Of a DNA stretch of 45,249 bases, positions 15,156 through 24,450 are shown one piece after another. The position numbers were made by a program, and so were the translations under genes. Every line of letters starts with the position of its first letter. The stretch's first letter is position 1. This stretch comes from an uncultured Collinsella sp. (GTDB lineage: Bacteria; Actinomycetota; Coriobacteriia; Coriobacteriales; Coriobacteriaceae), in contig CABRHX010000017.1 of assembly GCA_902470805.1 (NCBI GenBank), positions 1 to 45,249 of the forward strand, in the 5' to 3' direction. The notes under the pieces were generated by a model. The model ran no database searches, was not told where the DNA came from, and saw only the letters and a program-made list of their open reading frames with translations.

Positions 15156-15413
15156 TTACGCGTTCGCGAGCGGGCGTACGCTGACCCTGTGCTTGATACC
15201 CTTGTGGAACTCAACGGTACCGTCGACCAGCGCGAACAGCGTGTCGTCCTTACCACGGCCAACGTTCTCACCCGGGTGGATGTGCGTGCCGTGCTGACGG
15301 ACGAGAATCGTGCCCGTGGTTACCGTCTGGCCGGCATAGCGCTTCGTGCCAAGGCGCTGACCGCGGGAGTCACGGCCATTACGGGAGGAACCGAGTCCTT
15401 TTTTGTGTGCCAT
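15156..15413 (-). CDS. rpmA: 50S ribosomal protein L27
   Basis: An 85-residue L27, whose N-terminal tail reaches the peptidyl-transferase centre. It begins directly with MAHKKGLGSSRNGRDS, so it lacks the cleavable N-terminal extension of Firmicutes. That fits the absence of the Prp protease gene usually found between rplU and rpmA in bacteria that make the long form. Confidence 0.98.
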   Translation of the reverse strand: MAHKKGLGSSRNGRDSRGQRLGTKRYAGQTVTTGTILVRQHGTHIHPGENVGRGKDDTLFALVDGTVEFHKGIKHRVSVRPLANA

Positions 15414-15446
15414 TGTGTATACCTACTCTTTCGTTACGAGTGTAAT

Positions 15447-15821
15447 CTACTCGGCGACGGGAGCCTCGGCAACAGCCTCGGCCTCTGCCTTGACAGCCTT
15501 CTTGGCGCGGGACGTAGCCTGGACCTTCACGATCTTCAGCTTGGTGAGCTGCTGACGGTGACCCTTCAGACGACGATAGCGCTTGCGCTTGTGGAACTTG
15601 AAGACCAGCTGCTTCTCGCCCTTGAACTGCTCAACGATCTGAGCGGTAACCTTGGCCTTGGCCAGCTTGTCGGGATCGGTGACGATCTTCTTACCATCGT
15701 TGAGGAAGATGACCGGCAGGGTGATCTTGTCGCCCTCATTGCCCTCGATCTTCTCGACGGTGATGACATCGTCGGTGGCGACCTTGTACTGCTTGCCGCC
15801 CGTGTTAACGATTGCGTACAT
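15447..15821 (-). CDS. rplU: 50S ribosomal protein L21
   Basis: A 124-residue L21 starting at the ATG at 15821 (MYAIVNTGGKQYKV); an in-frame longer frame to 15842 lacks support. Residues 1-100 are standard, with KFHKRKRYRRLKGHRQ binding 23S rRNA. The last ~25 residues are an Ala/Glu/Val tail. It is separated from rpmA by 33 bases and from the DUF2344 gene by about 67. Confidence 0.97.
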   Translation of the reverse strand: MYAIVNTGGKQYKVATDDVITVEKIEGNEGDKITLPVIFLNDGKKIVTDPDKLAKAKVTAQIVEQFKGEKQLVFKFHKRKRYRRLKGHRQQLTKLKIVKVQATSRAKKAVKAEAEAVAEAPVAE

Positions 15822-15888
15822 GTTTACTTGCCCTTCATGCATCAGTTAGTGCAACAGCCGAATATAGTAGCAGGCGAAAATACCCCCG

Positions 15889-16701
15889 TCAACGAGTATG
15901 TGGAGCAAATCCACAAGTTCGCACAGGTATGGGGCTGACGAGTCGGCCCTCGTCGTCCTCGCATGCTTGATTCTGACGCTCGACATCGTAGGAGCAGATG
16001 GTCACGAGGTCTTGCATACCGGTGGAAACAATAGGTGCATCCACGCCCGGGGTCAAGCCCTGCAACAAAACATCAGCTGCAGAAAGCAAAATTTCCGGAC
16101 GCATAGAGCCCTCGTTATCGGCATGGGTGTCGAGCATGAGCACTAAATGGTCCGGGCGCTCCCCCGCCGTGAGCTCATAGCCCACGAGCGTGTGATCCAA
16201 ATCCAAGCGCTTGCTCTTTTTGCCGCGCGCGTAGTCGATGCCATGGTCCGCGCGCAGCGTGTCGATCGCACGACGCACCTCGTCGGCGCTTACGGGCGCC
16301 TCGGGATCCAAGTGCAAATCAATGCGATACGACAAGCGCGTGAGCTGCGCCGTCAACGCCGGCGTGCGCACGTCGATGTACGCCGCCTCGATGGGTGCCA
16401 GATCGGCCGGAGAGGCCGCAGCCAGGCGCCCAAACGCCTCGTCGAGCGCCACGAACTCGGTCATAAACAGGTCATACCACTCGCAGGTCGACGACGTACC
16501 CACCGGTAGCGCCGAAGAGAAGCCCACGCGCATGTGAGGAGAGAAACCCTGCGTGACGGCATAGGGAAGTCCCGCACGGCGCACGATGCGCTCAATGGTA
16601 TGGATTACTTCGAGATGGCCCAGGTACTTAAGGCGATCGCGCTTGCCATAGCGAACACGAAGCCTAAAGAGCGAGGGGTTGTCGGTCAGGCGCTCACTCA
16701 T
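15889..16701 (-). CDS. TIGR03936/DUF2344 radical-SAM-linked protein
   Basis: A 270-residue protein of the family found almost only next to, or fused to, the large radical SAM protein encoded just upstream. The N-terminus (RLRVRYGKRDRLKYLGHLEV) and GLPYAVTQGFSPHMRVGFSSALPVG are the conserved parts. Its start overlaps the radical SAM stop by four bases (ATGA). Biochemical role unknown; the partnership and the next genes (rplU-rpmA-obgE) point to RNA or ribosome modification, by inference. Confidence 0.9.
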   Translation of the reverse strand: MSERLTDNPSLFRLRVRYGKRDRLKYLGHLEVIHTIERIVRRAGLPYAVTQGFSPHMRVGFSSALPVGTSSTCEWYDLFMTEFVALDEAFGRLAAASPADLAPIEAAYIDVRTPALTAQLTRLSYRIDLHLDPEAPVSADEVRRAIDTLRADHGIDYARGKKSKRLDLDHTLVGYELTAGERPDHLVLMLDTHADNEGSMRPEILLSAADVLLQGLTPGVDAPIVSTGMQDLVTICSYDVERQNQACEDDEGRLVSPIPVRTCGFAPHTR

Positions 16702-18575
16702 GCGCGATCACCCATCAATACATTCTTGGCGTGGAGCGTGGGGCAGATCCCGCAGCCGGTGCACGACGTGCGGGTGCAGTCGGGAGTCGTGACGCCCTCG
16801 AGCGAGCGACGGTACTCGCGCTCGAGGAAGCCGCGCGTGCAGCCGGGGCTCACGTGCTCCCACGGCAGGCGCCAGTCCAACTCGTAGGGCAGGTGTACGA
16901 GCTCGTTGAGGTCGATGCCGTTTTTGGCAGCAGCCTCCTTCCAGTTATCGAGCGAGAAATGCTCTACCCAGGCGTCAAAGCGAGAGCCCGAGCGCCAAGC
17001 ATCGATGATGACGGGCGTCATGTCGCGACCGGCGCGGGACAGCGCGGCCTCGATGAGCGAAGTCTCGGCATCGTGGTAATGCACACGGACGGCACGGTTG
17101 CGAACGCTCGTGATAAGCAGCTTCTGGCGACGCTTGACGTCGTCGTAGTCGAGCTGCGGGCACCACTGGAACGGCGTGGCAGCCTTGGGGATAAAGACCG
17201 AAACCGAGATCGACACCGAGATCGAGCCGCGACGAGCCTTGGGCACCACGGAACGACCGAGCTCCAGCACGTGATCGGCCAGATTGGCGATGGCCACGAT
17301 GTCCTCATCGCGCTCACCGGGAAGGCCCATCATAAAGTAGAGCTTCATGCGGTTCCAGCCGGCCTCGAAGGCCGCCTTGGCCGCACGGTCCAGGTCCTCC
17401 TCGGTCACGTTCTTGTTAATGATGTCGCGCATGCGCTGGCTGCCGGCCTCGGGCGCGAACGTCAGGCCGCCCTTCTTCTCGCCGGCAACCGACTCGGCCA
17501 TATCCACGCCAAACGAATCCAGGCGCTGCGACGGAATAGACACGCGAATACCCGTATCCTCCAGGCGACGATTGAGCCTGCCAAGCACGTCGCGAATGCA
17601 GGAGTGGTCGGTCGTGGAGAGCGAGGTCAGCGACACCTCGTCATAGCCAGTCTTTTCCAGACCCTGAATCACCGACGAGACGATCTGGTCGGCCGAGCGC
17701 TCGCGCACCGGGCGATACGTCATGCCGGCCTGACAAAAACGACAGCCGCGGGCGCAGCCGCGCAGGATCTCGATAGACAGGCGGTCGTGGACCAACTGCG
17801 CATAGGGAACGCACGACTGCGACAGCGGATTCGTGGCGCCGAAATCCTCGACGACGCGCTTGTAGACCACGGTCGGCGCATCCTTGCCTTCACGCGGCAC
17901 GGTGTAGCCATGCGGCGAGCAGGGCTCGTCATGACGAACCTCATAGAGCGACGGCACGTAGTTGCCGGCAATGGATGCAAGCTGCTCGACAATCTGCGCG
18001 CGCGGGACTCCTTCGTCGCGCAGGCGGCGATGCAGCTGACAGGTCTCGAGCAGCGACTCCTCGCCCTCGCCGATGAGGATGACATCGAAGAAGGCCGCGT
18101 ACGGCTCGGGGTTGTACACCGAGGGGCCGCCGGCGATGATGATGGGGTCGTCTTCGCCTCGATCGGCCGCTAACAGCGGAATGCCAGCGAGGTCGAGTGC
18201 CTCGAGGAAGTTAGTCACCGCCATCTCGTGCGGCACATGCAGGCCGACGATATCAAACGAAGCAACCGGCGCTGCACCCTCGAGCGAGAGCAGCGGAATA
18301 CCCGCCTCGCGCATAGCGTCACCCATATCGGGCCACGGCACATAGCCACGCTCGCAGGAGATGCCCTCGGCCTGGTTAAGGATGTTGTAGAGGATGGCGA
18401 TACCCTGGTTGGGCAGACCAACCTCGTACACATCCGGGTAGATCAGGCAGCAACGGTAATCGGCATCGGCCTTGGAAAGCGTGCCCCACTCGTGATCGAT
18501 ATAGCGACTCGGCTTCTCGACCTTGGCGAGCAACGGCTCAATTAAATGAAAACAATCTTGGTATGCAACGCGCAA
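16698..18575 (-). CDS. B12-type radical SAM protein, TIGR03960 family
   Basis: A 625-residue protein from a TTG at 18575 behind AGGGG. The N-terminal half has a cobalamin-binding-like fold (CLIYPDVYEVGLPNQGI, GEGEESLLE). CARGCRFCQAGMTYRP is the radical SAM cluster motif, and the TIM barrel continues with TFAPEAGSQRMRD and YFMMGLPGE. The C-terminus carries another cysteine group (CTRTSCTGCGICP). The frame is open to 18596, but that would overlap the upstream gene. Family function is unproven; co-occurrence with DUF2344 and ribosomal genes suggests an RNA or ribosomal-protein substrate. Confidence 0.92.
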   Translation of the reverse strand: MRVAYQDCFHLIEPLLAKVEKPSRYIDHEWGTLSKADADYRCCLIYPDVYEVGLPNQGIAILYNILNQAEGISCERGYVPWPDMGDAMREAGIPLLSLEGAAPVASFDIVGLHVPHEMAVTNFLEALDLAGIPLLAADRGEDDPIIIAGGPSVYNPEPYAAFFDVILIGEGEESLLETCQLHRRLRDEGVPRAQIVEQLASIAGNYVPSLYEVRHDEPCSPHGYTVPREGKDAPTVVYKRVVEDFGATNPLSQSCVPYAQLVHDRLSIEILRGCARGCRFCQAGMTYRPVRERSADQIVSSVIQGLEKTGYDEVSLTSLSTTDHSCIRDVLGRLNRRLEDTGIRVSIPSQRLDSFGVDMAESVAGEKKGGLTFAPEAGSQRMRDIINKNVTEEDLDRAAKAAFEAGWNRMKLYFMMGLPGERDEDIVAIANLADHVLELGRSVVPKARRGSISVSISVSVFIPKAATPFQWCPQLDYDDVKRRQKLLITSVRNRAVRVHYHDAETSLIEAALSRAGRDMTPVIIDAWRSGSRFDAWVEHFSLDNWKEAAAKNGIDLNELVHLPYELDWRLPWEHVSPGCTRGFLEREYRRSLEGVTTPDCTRTSCTGCGICPTLHAKNVLMGDRA

Positions 18576-18585
18576 CGGAAAACCC

Positions 18586-19515
18586 CTAAGCAGCAAGATC
18601 TGATGCGTCCTGGTAGGACGCCATAGGACGGGTAGCGCCCGCGACCGTGGTTACCAGATCGCGAACGCGGGAGAACGTGGCAGTGACCGCCTCGTTGGCA
18701 CGGCTGTAGTCGACATCGCGCTCGTAGAGCGAAACAAGCGCACGGCCCATGCCGTAGGTGCCCGCGGCAGCAGTGAGCGCCTTGACGGCAAACCCAATAT
18801 GCGGCGTCTGCTTGACGAGCGCGCGGGTGACCGCGCGGATCACAAGACCGCCGGCAAGCACGCCCGCGACCTCGTAGCCGCGCTCGGGCTTAATACCGCG
18901 TCCAAAGACGGCAGCGAGCTCAAAGAGCATGCCCACCTGCGCCAGCGCCATAACGGGATAATCGGCGCCCGGCAAAAACACCAGCGCACCGGTCGCCATA
19001 TTGGTGAGCGCGCACGAGGTGATGATACGATTGGCGGCCGCGATGCGCATGAAGGCAAAGTTCGCCGCAAAAGCCGTTTCCTTGTCGGTGCGATCGAGAA
19101 TCCAGCGGGCAAGCGTCTCGAGCAGATACGTCTTATCGGTTGCCGCTACCACGCCGAGCATGGGCGTGGACTCCTCGATAAACGGCACCTCCACAGCAGA
19201 CTCGGCAAGCACGCACACGGGCGCGCCGGCGATCACGAGCTCCTGCACGGCACTCTCCAAGCGGTCGGAACCACACGAGAGCACCAGCACCACATCGGTA
19301 TCGGTCTTTGGAGCAATTCGCTCCTCCCCCAGACGCCCGACGCGCACAATGCCCGAGGTCGTCTGCGGCACAAAGGCGTCACGCACCGTCTCGGCCAGAA
19401 AGCGCGAGGCGGACGAATCCAGATAGACCGAGACGCGCACCGGCGTATCGGAATCCTTCTTAACGGACGCGCCCATCTTAAAAGCGCGGGTCAGCTTATC
19501 TACGGGAATTTTCAT
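18586..19515 (-). CDS. DUF697-like protein of unknown function
   Basis: A 309-residue protein. Residues 1-150 form a Rossmann-like domain without a complete P-loop (VVLVLSCGSDRLE, APVCVLAESA). Residues about 155-260 match the DUF697 pattern: TNMATGALVFLPGADYPVMA, MLFELAAVFGRG, and a Gly/Ala-rich hydrophobic stretch. DUF697 domains often accompany Era-like GTPases at membranes; here the GTPase motifs are absent. It lies between rodA (18 bases) and the radical SAM gene (10 bases), so it is in the same transcript. Role unknown. Confidence 0.75.
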   Translation of the reverse strand: MKIPVDKLTRAFKMGASVKKDSDTPVRVSVYLDSSASRFLAETVRDAFVPQTTSGIVRVGRLGEERIAPKTDTDVVLVLSCGSDRLESAVQELVIAGAPVCVLAESAVEVPFIEESTPMLGVVAATDKTYLLETLARWILDRTDKETAFAANFAFMRIAAANRIITSCALTNMATGALVFLPGADYPVMALAQVGMLFELAAVFGRGIKPERGYEVAGVLAGGLVIRAVTRALVKQTPHIGFAVKALTAAAGTYGMGRALVSLYERDVDYSRANEAVTATFSRVRDLVTTVAGATRPMASYQDASDLAA

Positions 19516-19533
19516 AGCAAACCCCTCCAGCGG

Positions 19534-20760
19534 TTACGCGGCGCCCGAACGATGCCGCCATATGGATTGTACGATACCCACCGTCAGCAGCTGAATCATC
19601 ATCGAAGACGAACCGAAGCTAATAAACGGTAGCGGAATACCGGTAATCGGCATCATGCCGATGCACATGCCGATGTTTTCGAAGGTCTGGAACGCCCACA
19701 TGCCAACGATGCCCACACACGAAAGACGCAAAAACAGCGACTCACACTTAAAGGCGACGCGAATCGTCGAAAAGATCAGCAGCACGTAGAGGCACAGCAG
19801 CAAAAAGGAGCCGCAGAAGCCAAAGGTCTCGGACAAAAAGGCGAAGACAAAGTCGGTATGGAACTCGGGTAGGAAGCCGCCGGCCGACTGCGTCGCATGC
19901 CCCAGGCCCTTACCAAAGAAACCGCCCGAGCCGACCGCGATCAACGACTGCTGCAGATTGTACGCATCGTCCGAATCGGCATTATCGGGGTCGATAAAGA
20001 CCGTCAGACGGTTCATCTGATACTGCTTGATGAGCACATCGTGGCCGAGCAACGAATCAAAGACCGAATCGAGCGCCAGGACGAGGGCCACCAGGCCCAC
20101 AAGCAGGGCCAGGGTCGACAGTACCCATTCGCGGCGCGCACCGCTCATACAGATGACGATAGCGCCAGAAACCAGCACGACCAGGCCCGATCCCAGGTCG
20201 CCCATGGCAACGACGGCCAAAAACGGAATGGACAGCATGCCGCAGAGCTTGACGTAGTCGCGAACGGTATCGATGCGACCGTTATACTGCGAGCCAAGCG
20301 TAGCAATAAAGAAAATGGTGATGAGCTTGGCAAGCTCAACCGGCTGGAATGTCAAGCCAATACCGGGAATCTTGATCCAGCCCGTCATGCCCAGACCGCC
20401 CGTATAGGACAGACCCGGAATCTTGGGCGAGAGGATCACGATCAGGTCGATGACGAGCAACGCCGTCGAGAAATTTGAAATACCGCGCAGATCGGTACGC
20501 CAGACCAGCACCGCCAGCACCGCCCCGATGCCAATTCCCAGCAGATGGCGTGAGAACGAGGCATCGGCCTTAAACTGCGAAGCCGACCAGATGATGATGG
20601 CACCGTAGGCAACGAGCGCCACAGTAGCCACGAGCACACCGATATGCACCTTTTGGCGAAACGTGCCGCGCGAGGCCGAAAGTTGCTTGTTGACGCGGTC
20701 CAGGCTGCTGCGAGAGCCGGTCTTGGTTGAACGGAACAGATCCGCCGGAGAAAAATCCAT
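19534..20760 (-). CDS. rodA: SEDS peptidoglycan polymerase RodA
   Basis: A 408-residue integral membrane glycosyltransferase with about ten helices that polymerises lipid II for side-wall growth together with the class B PBP encoded nine bases upstream. Family signatures: the long loop with LLGHDVLIKQYQMNRL, the GSGGFFGKGLG block, HTDFVFAFLSETFG, and PLPFISFGSSSMM near the end. A cytoplasmic N-terminus of about 35 residues precedes TM1. FtsW is the alternative, but the PBP2/mre context favours RodA. Confidence 0.95.
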   Translation of the reverse strand: MDFSPADLFRSTKTGSRSSLDRVNKQLSASRGTFRQKVHIGVLVATVALVAYGAIIIWSASQFKADASFSRHLLGIGIGAVLAVLVWRTDLRGISNFSTALLVIDLIVILSPKIPGLSYTGGLGMTGWIKIPGIGLTFQPVELAKLITIFFIATLGSQYNGRIDTVRDYVKLCGMLSIPFLAVVAMGDLGSGLVVLVSGAIVICMSGARREWVLSTLALLVGLVALVLALDSVFDSLLGHDVLIKQYQMNRLTVFIDPDNADSDDAYNLQQSLIAVGSGGFFGKGLGHATQSAGGFLPEFHTDFVFAFLSETFGFCGSFLLLCLYVLLIFSTIRVAFKCESLFLRLSCVGIVGMWAFQTFENIGMCIGMMPITGIPLPFISFGSSSMMIQLLTVGIVQSIWRHRSGAA

Positions 20761-20769
20761 CGCAACCTC

Positions 20770-22839
20770 CTATCGAACCGAAGAATCGCCCGAGGCCGAA
20801 GAGGTATCGGGCTCGTCATAAATCACGCCGAGCACGTCGCGCACGACATGCATCGCGGTATCTGAGCCGCCGCCGCCCTGCTCCAGAACAGTAGCGATGA
20901 CATACTTGGGATCATCGGCCGGTGCATAGGCGCAGAACCACGCGTATTCGTCCTCGCCGCTTTTCTCGCCCGTGCCCGACTTGCCGTAAACCTGCGGCGT
21001 CAGGGTGCCAAAGTGCGCCGCCAGGGACGTCGATGCCGTGTAAATCACGTCGTGCATGCCGTTGCGAACTAGAGCCAAATCCGAATCGCTGTTGATCTTG
21101 GCCTCCAGGCGCTTCTTCTTGCCCTTGCCGTTGTACTTATAGGCATCGCCGTCGCCATCGCGCGACACGGCAGATAAAAACACGTGAGGCACGTACTGTT
21201 TACCGCCGTTGGCAAGACCCATATAGGCGCACGCCATCTGCAGGGGCGTCACCAGGATGTCGCCCTGGCCGATAGCAATGTTGGTCATATCGCCGGCATT
21301 CCACTTGCGGTCCTCGGCAGATGCGTCGGTGAAGTACGACTCTTTCCACTCGGCATCGGGAATACGGCCCGCGCCCTCACTCGGCAGATCGATACCGCAG
21401 GTCTTGCCTAGGCCCCAGCGACGAAAGACCTCCTGCAGGCCCTCGGAATGTTTCTCGTCATAAAAGAACGCCTTGCCCATGTCGTAGAAGACGGGGTCGC
21501 ACGAGTTGGCGATACCCGACTGCAGCGTCATGGTGCCGTGGCCGGAATGCAGCCAGCAGTACTTGCCCCACGACTTGCCCAGACCCGTCCAATAGCCCGT
21601 GCAGTTGGTCGTCTGCCCCGACGTGTAGGTTCCATACTCAAGACCGGCCAGTGCCGAGAGCGGCTTGATGGTCGAGGCCGACATGTACTGTCCGCTAATG
21701 GCGCGGTTGAGCAGCGGGTGCGAACCCTTGTCATCATTGAGCTCGGTCCACACGTCATTTGAGACGCCGCCGATAAAGACGGACGGATCGAACTTGGGCT
21801 CGCTCGCCATGCCCAGGATCTCGCCATTGTTGGGATCGAGACACACCACAGCGCCGTTGCCGGCATTGCTGTAGCCAGTGGTCTTGGCAAGCTCGATAGC
21901 GCTCGCCAGTGCCGTCTCGCAGGCCTGTTGGATCTTAAGGTCGAGCGTGAGCTTAATGTCGGAGCCGGCCTTCGCCGGCACGGCGCCGGCCTGACCGGTC
22001 ACATTGCCCGAGGCATCGACCTTGACGGTCTGCTCGCCACGAATACCCTGCAGCAGGTTTTCGTAGTAGCTCTCAACGCCCGCCTGGCCCACGATATCGC
22101 CCGACTGGTACGTAATCTTGCCAGCAGAAGCATCATCATCGCCAGAGGTTTTCTTATTCTGGGCCTCGAGCTGCTCGGAGGTAATGGTGCCGGTATAGCC
22201 CAAGATATGGCATGCCGTCTCGCCATATGGATACTGGCGCTCGGTACGCTCGGCAATCTTGACGCCCGGGAACTCGCCGGCATGCTCCTGAATATAGGCA
22301 ACCGTGGAGCGACGGACGTCCGTCGCGATGGTATGCAGGCTCTGAGCGCCCTCTGTATTGTCCTGAATATTGCGAAGGACCGCCACGTAAGGCATTCCAA
22401 GCACGTTGGCAAGATGGCGAACCAGAACCTCATCCTCCGCAAGGTCGCGGTAGGCCACAACAGCAAGTGAGGGACGGTTCTGGACAAGCGCCACGCCATT
22501 GCGGTCAAGGATGCGACCGCGCACAGCGGGTGTGGTAACGGTGCGAGTCTGATTACTATTGGCCTGCTTCTCGTAATAGTCCGACGAGACCATCTGCATG
22601 CCCCACAGCTTGACGGCAAGCGCCGCAAACATCGCGCCCACACCCGTGGTGAGGATGGAAAAGCGGCCCTTAAAGGCGGTCGCCGCGGTATTGCCCTCGC
22701 CCTCGGTGGCGCGCGGGGCCGTTCCATGCTGCGTATCGTAGGTAAAACGGGAATCGCCACGACGCATGATGACCAGCGCGACCACGATGGCCACAACCAG
22801 CACGATACCGGCGATAATAACCGTCAACTGGGAAGACAT
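20770..22839 (-). CDS. mrdA: Penicillin-binding protein 2 (elongation transpeptidase)
   Basis: A 689-residue class B PBP that crosslinks side-wall peptidoglycan as RodA's partner. Active-site motifs: Ser389-Thr-Ile-Lys392, Ser446-Cys-Asp448 (SxD rather than SxN) and KSGTG near residue 615. The pedestal domain includes RGRILDRNG (108-116). Unusually there are two hydrophobic segments at the N-terminus (6-25 and 62-82), with a basic cytoplasmic-type loop between. A normal PBP2 has only the second; the extra helix would put the N-terminus outside. Start is the ATG at 22839. Confidence 0.95.
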   Translation of the reverse strand: MSSQLTVIIAGIVLVVAIVVALVIMRRGDSRFTYDTQHGTAPRATEGEGNTAATAFKGRFSILTTGVGAMFAALAVKLWGMQMVSSDYYEKQANSNQTRTVTTPAVRGRILDRNGVALVQNRPSLAVVAYRDLAEDEVLVRHLANVLGMPYVAVLRNIQDNTEGAQSLHTIATDVRRSTVAYIQEHAGEFPGVKIAERTERQYPYGETACHILGYTGTITSEQLEAQNKKTSGDDDASAGKITYQSGDIVGQAGVESYYENLLQGIRGEQTVKVDASGNVTGQAGAVPAKAGSDIKLTLDLKIQQACETALASAIELAKTTGYSNAGNGAVVCLDPNNGEILGMASEPKFDPSVFIGGVSNDVWTELNDDKGSHPLLNRAISGQYMSASTIKPLSALAGLEYGTYTSGQTTNCTGYWTGLGKSWGKYCWLHSGHGTMTLQSGIANSCDPVFYDMGKAFFYDEKHSEGLQEVFRRWGLGKTCGIDLPSEGAGRIPDAEWKESYFTDASAEDRKWNAGDMTNIAIGQGDILVTPLQMACAYMGLANGGKQYVPHVFLSAVSRDGDGDAYKYNGKGKKKRLEAKINSDSDLALVRNGMHDVIYTASTSLAAHFGTLTPQVYGKSGTGEKSGEDEYAWFCAYAPADDPKYVIATVLEQGGGGSDTAMHVVRDVLGVIYDEPDTSSASGDSSVR

Positions 22840-22852
22840 CTACGGGCCTCCC

Positions 22853-23419
22853 CTATTTGAGCTTGCGGGTCTTGGGCTTAAAGCGCATACCCGTCTGGCG
22901 TCCGCCACGCGCGGAGAATCCATAGCCGGACTGCGGCACGACGCCGGACATCAAAAACGGAATGGCAACCAGACCCGTCAGGATCGAGGACGGCAGTGCA
23001 TGGCCGAAGATCGCCACGACAAAGCTCGTCTCCAAACCCATAAACAGCAAGATGATGCTGTAAATCACATTTATGACGAGCGCGAAGGCACCCACAGTGA
23101 TGCCGCGCGCACTCGGGGTACCGCCCGTCTGACCGGCGGCGCTATGCACCAGGGCAAAAGAACCCACGGTCAGCAGGAGCGACATAACGCCCACCGGCAC
23201 GGCAGCGGAAAGGTCATAGAACAAGCCGCTGCAAAAACCGCACACGACGGCACGGGTCGGGTCGCCCGAGAACACGCTTAGGCACACCAGGATAATCATA
23301 AAGTTGACGCGACCGCCCGCAATGGAGATCTGCGGTGCCAGGCCTGCCTGCAGCAGCACGCACACGATGGCGGCGATTACAAACGTGCGGGAGCTCATCC
23401 CCTGCTCGTGTAGATCCAT
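22853..23419 (-). CDS. mreD: Rod-shape determining protein MreD
   Basis: A 188-residue membrane protein with five to six helices, a scaffold of the elongasome that contacts MreC. Sequence is poorly conserved in this family; the call rests on the hydrophobic profile, FCSGLFYDLSAAVPVGVMSL (the 'G-xxD---PxG' motif), size, and position between mreC and mrdA. The second ATG (23419) is chosen because GGGGG lies seven bases upstream; the ATG at 23425 is almost on top of that site. The tail is very basic. Confidence 0.92.
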   Translation of the reverse strand: MDLHEQGMSSRTFVIAAIVCVLLQAGLAPQISIAGGRVNFMIILVCLSVFSGDPTRAVVCGFCSGLFYDLSAAVPVGVMSLLLTVGSFALVHSAAGQTGGTPSARGITVGAFALVINVIYSIILLFMGLETSFVVAIFGHALPSSILTGLVAIPFLMSGVVPQSGYGFSARGGRQTGMRFKPKTRKLK

Positions 23420-23430
23420 GGACATGCCCC

Positions 23431-24429
23431 CTATTCGTTCGAGCCAGAATCGGTCGTCTCGGACGTGTCGGAACTGTCATCCGAGCTCTCGTCCTTCGTC
23501 TTGGTCGCAGCATCATGCGACGTTCCCTGCGGCGTGCTGTTGGCCGTGCTCACGTCCTCATCCGAGGCCGACTGTTCGTCGGTCAGCGAGGTAATGACCA
23601 GCACTTCCTCGTTGTTCTCGGCCGTAGTCTGAGCGCGCACCACAATGGTGTAGTACACGTCGTTTGCCGATTTCTCAACCGACGAGACGGTGCCGAGCGG
23701 TAGACCCTTGGGGAACACACCGCCAATGCCCGAGGTCACGATGATGTCGCCAACCTTAACGTCGGAGTCGACGCTCACGTACTCAAGACGCAGCGTGCCG
23801 TCAGCCTGACCCTGCAGCATGCCCTGGGCGCGCGTGTCCTGTACCATGGCGGACACACCCGAGTTCTCGTCGCCAATCAGGCGCACGGTGGACGTCTTGG
23901 CCGAGACTTCGATGATCTGGCCGATAACACCGGCCGAACTCGTCACAGGCATGTTGATGGTAAGGCCGTCGGCAGAGCCCTTGTCGATGGTTACGGTCGA
24001 GGTCCAGGCATCGCCGGAGGCACCAACGATACGAGCTGCGGTCGATTTGAGGTTGTAGGTCGACTGCAGGCCGACCAGCCCCTCCAGACGCTCGGCGGTC
24101 TTTTGAGCCTCGGAGAGCTCAGCAACCTTAGAGGTCAGTTCCTCGTTTTGCTTCTTAAGCTCGTCAAGCGTGTCCTGCGACGCCGTAAGGTTAGAGAACA
24201 CGTTGCCGATCGCATTGAAGGGAGCCGCCACGGCCGAGCCCACAAAGCGCACCGGCGAGGTAATCGTCGTTACGCCCGAACGCACGGCATGAATCGGCCC
24301 GGCCTCACCCTCACGAATATAAAACGTGAGCAGCAACACCGAAATCAGGCTGAAAACAATCAACGGGCGCATACCCGTTGATTGTCGCTTGGTATTCAGA
24401 TTTGTGGAGAAACCCGAAGATCGTGCCAA
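23431..24429 (-). CDS. mreC: Rod-shape determining protein MreC
   Basis: A 332-residue bitopic protein linking cytoplasmic MreB to the outer wall synthases. A cytoplasmic basic start, one helix (about 20-40), a coiled coil (about 80-118), then the two beta-barrel domains with GDAWTSTVTIDKGSADGL, GVIGQI and DIIVTSGIGGVFPKGLP (the classic MreC signature). The last ~50 residues are a Ser/Asp/Thr-rich, probably disordered tail. It lies 21 bases after mreB and five before mreD. Confidence 0.96.
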   Translation of the reverse strand: MARSSGFSTNLNTKRQSTGMRPLIVFSLISVLLLTFYIREGEAGPIHAVRSGVTTITSPVRFVGSAVAAPFNAIGNVFSNLTASQDTLDELKKQNEELTSKVAELSEAQKTAERLEGLVGLQSTYNLKSTAARIVGASGDAWTSTVTIDKGSADGLTINMPVTSSAGVIGQIIEVSAKTSTVRLIGDENSGVSAMVQDTRAQGMLQGQADGTLRLEYVSVDSDVKVGDIIVTSGIGGVFPKGLPLGTVSSVEKSANDVYYTIVVRAQTTAENNEEVLVITSLTDEQSASDEDVSTANSTPQGTSHDAATKTKDESSDDSSDTSETTDSGSNE

Positions 24430-24450
24430 ATGGAATCCACCTTTTGGAAA

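Noticed and set aside
15414..15446. Prp protease gene between rplU and rpmA
   Set aside because: Only 33 bases lie between the genes, and L27 has no extension to cleave.
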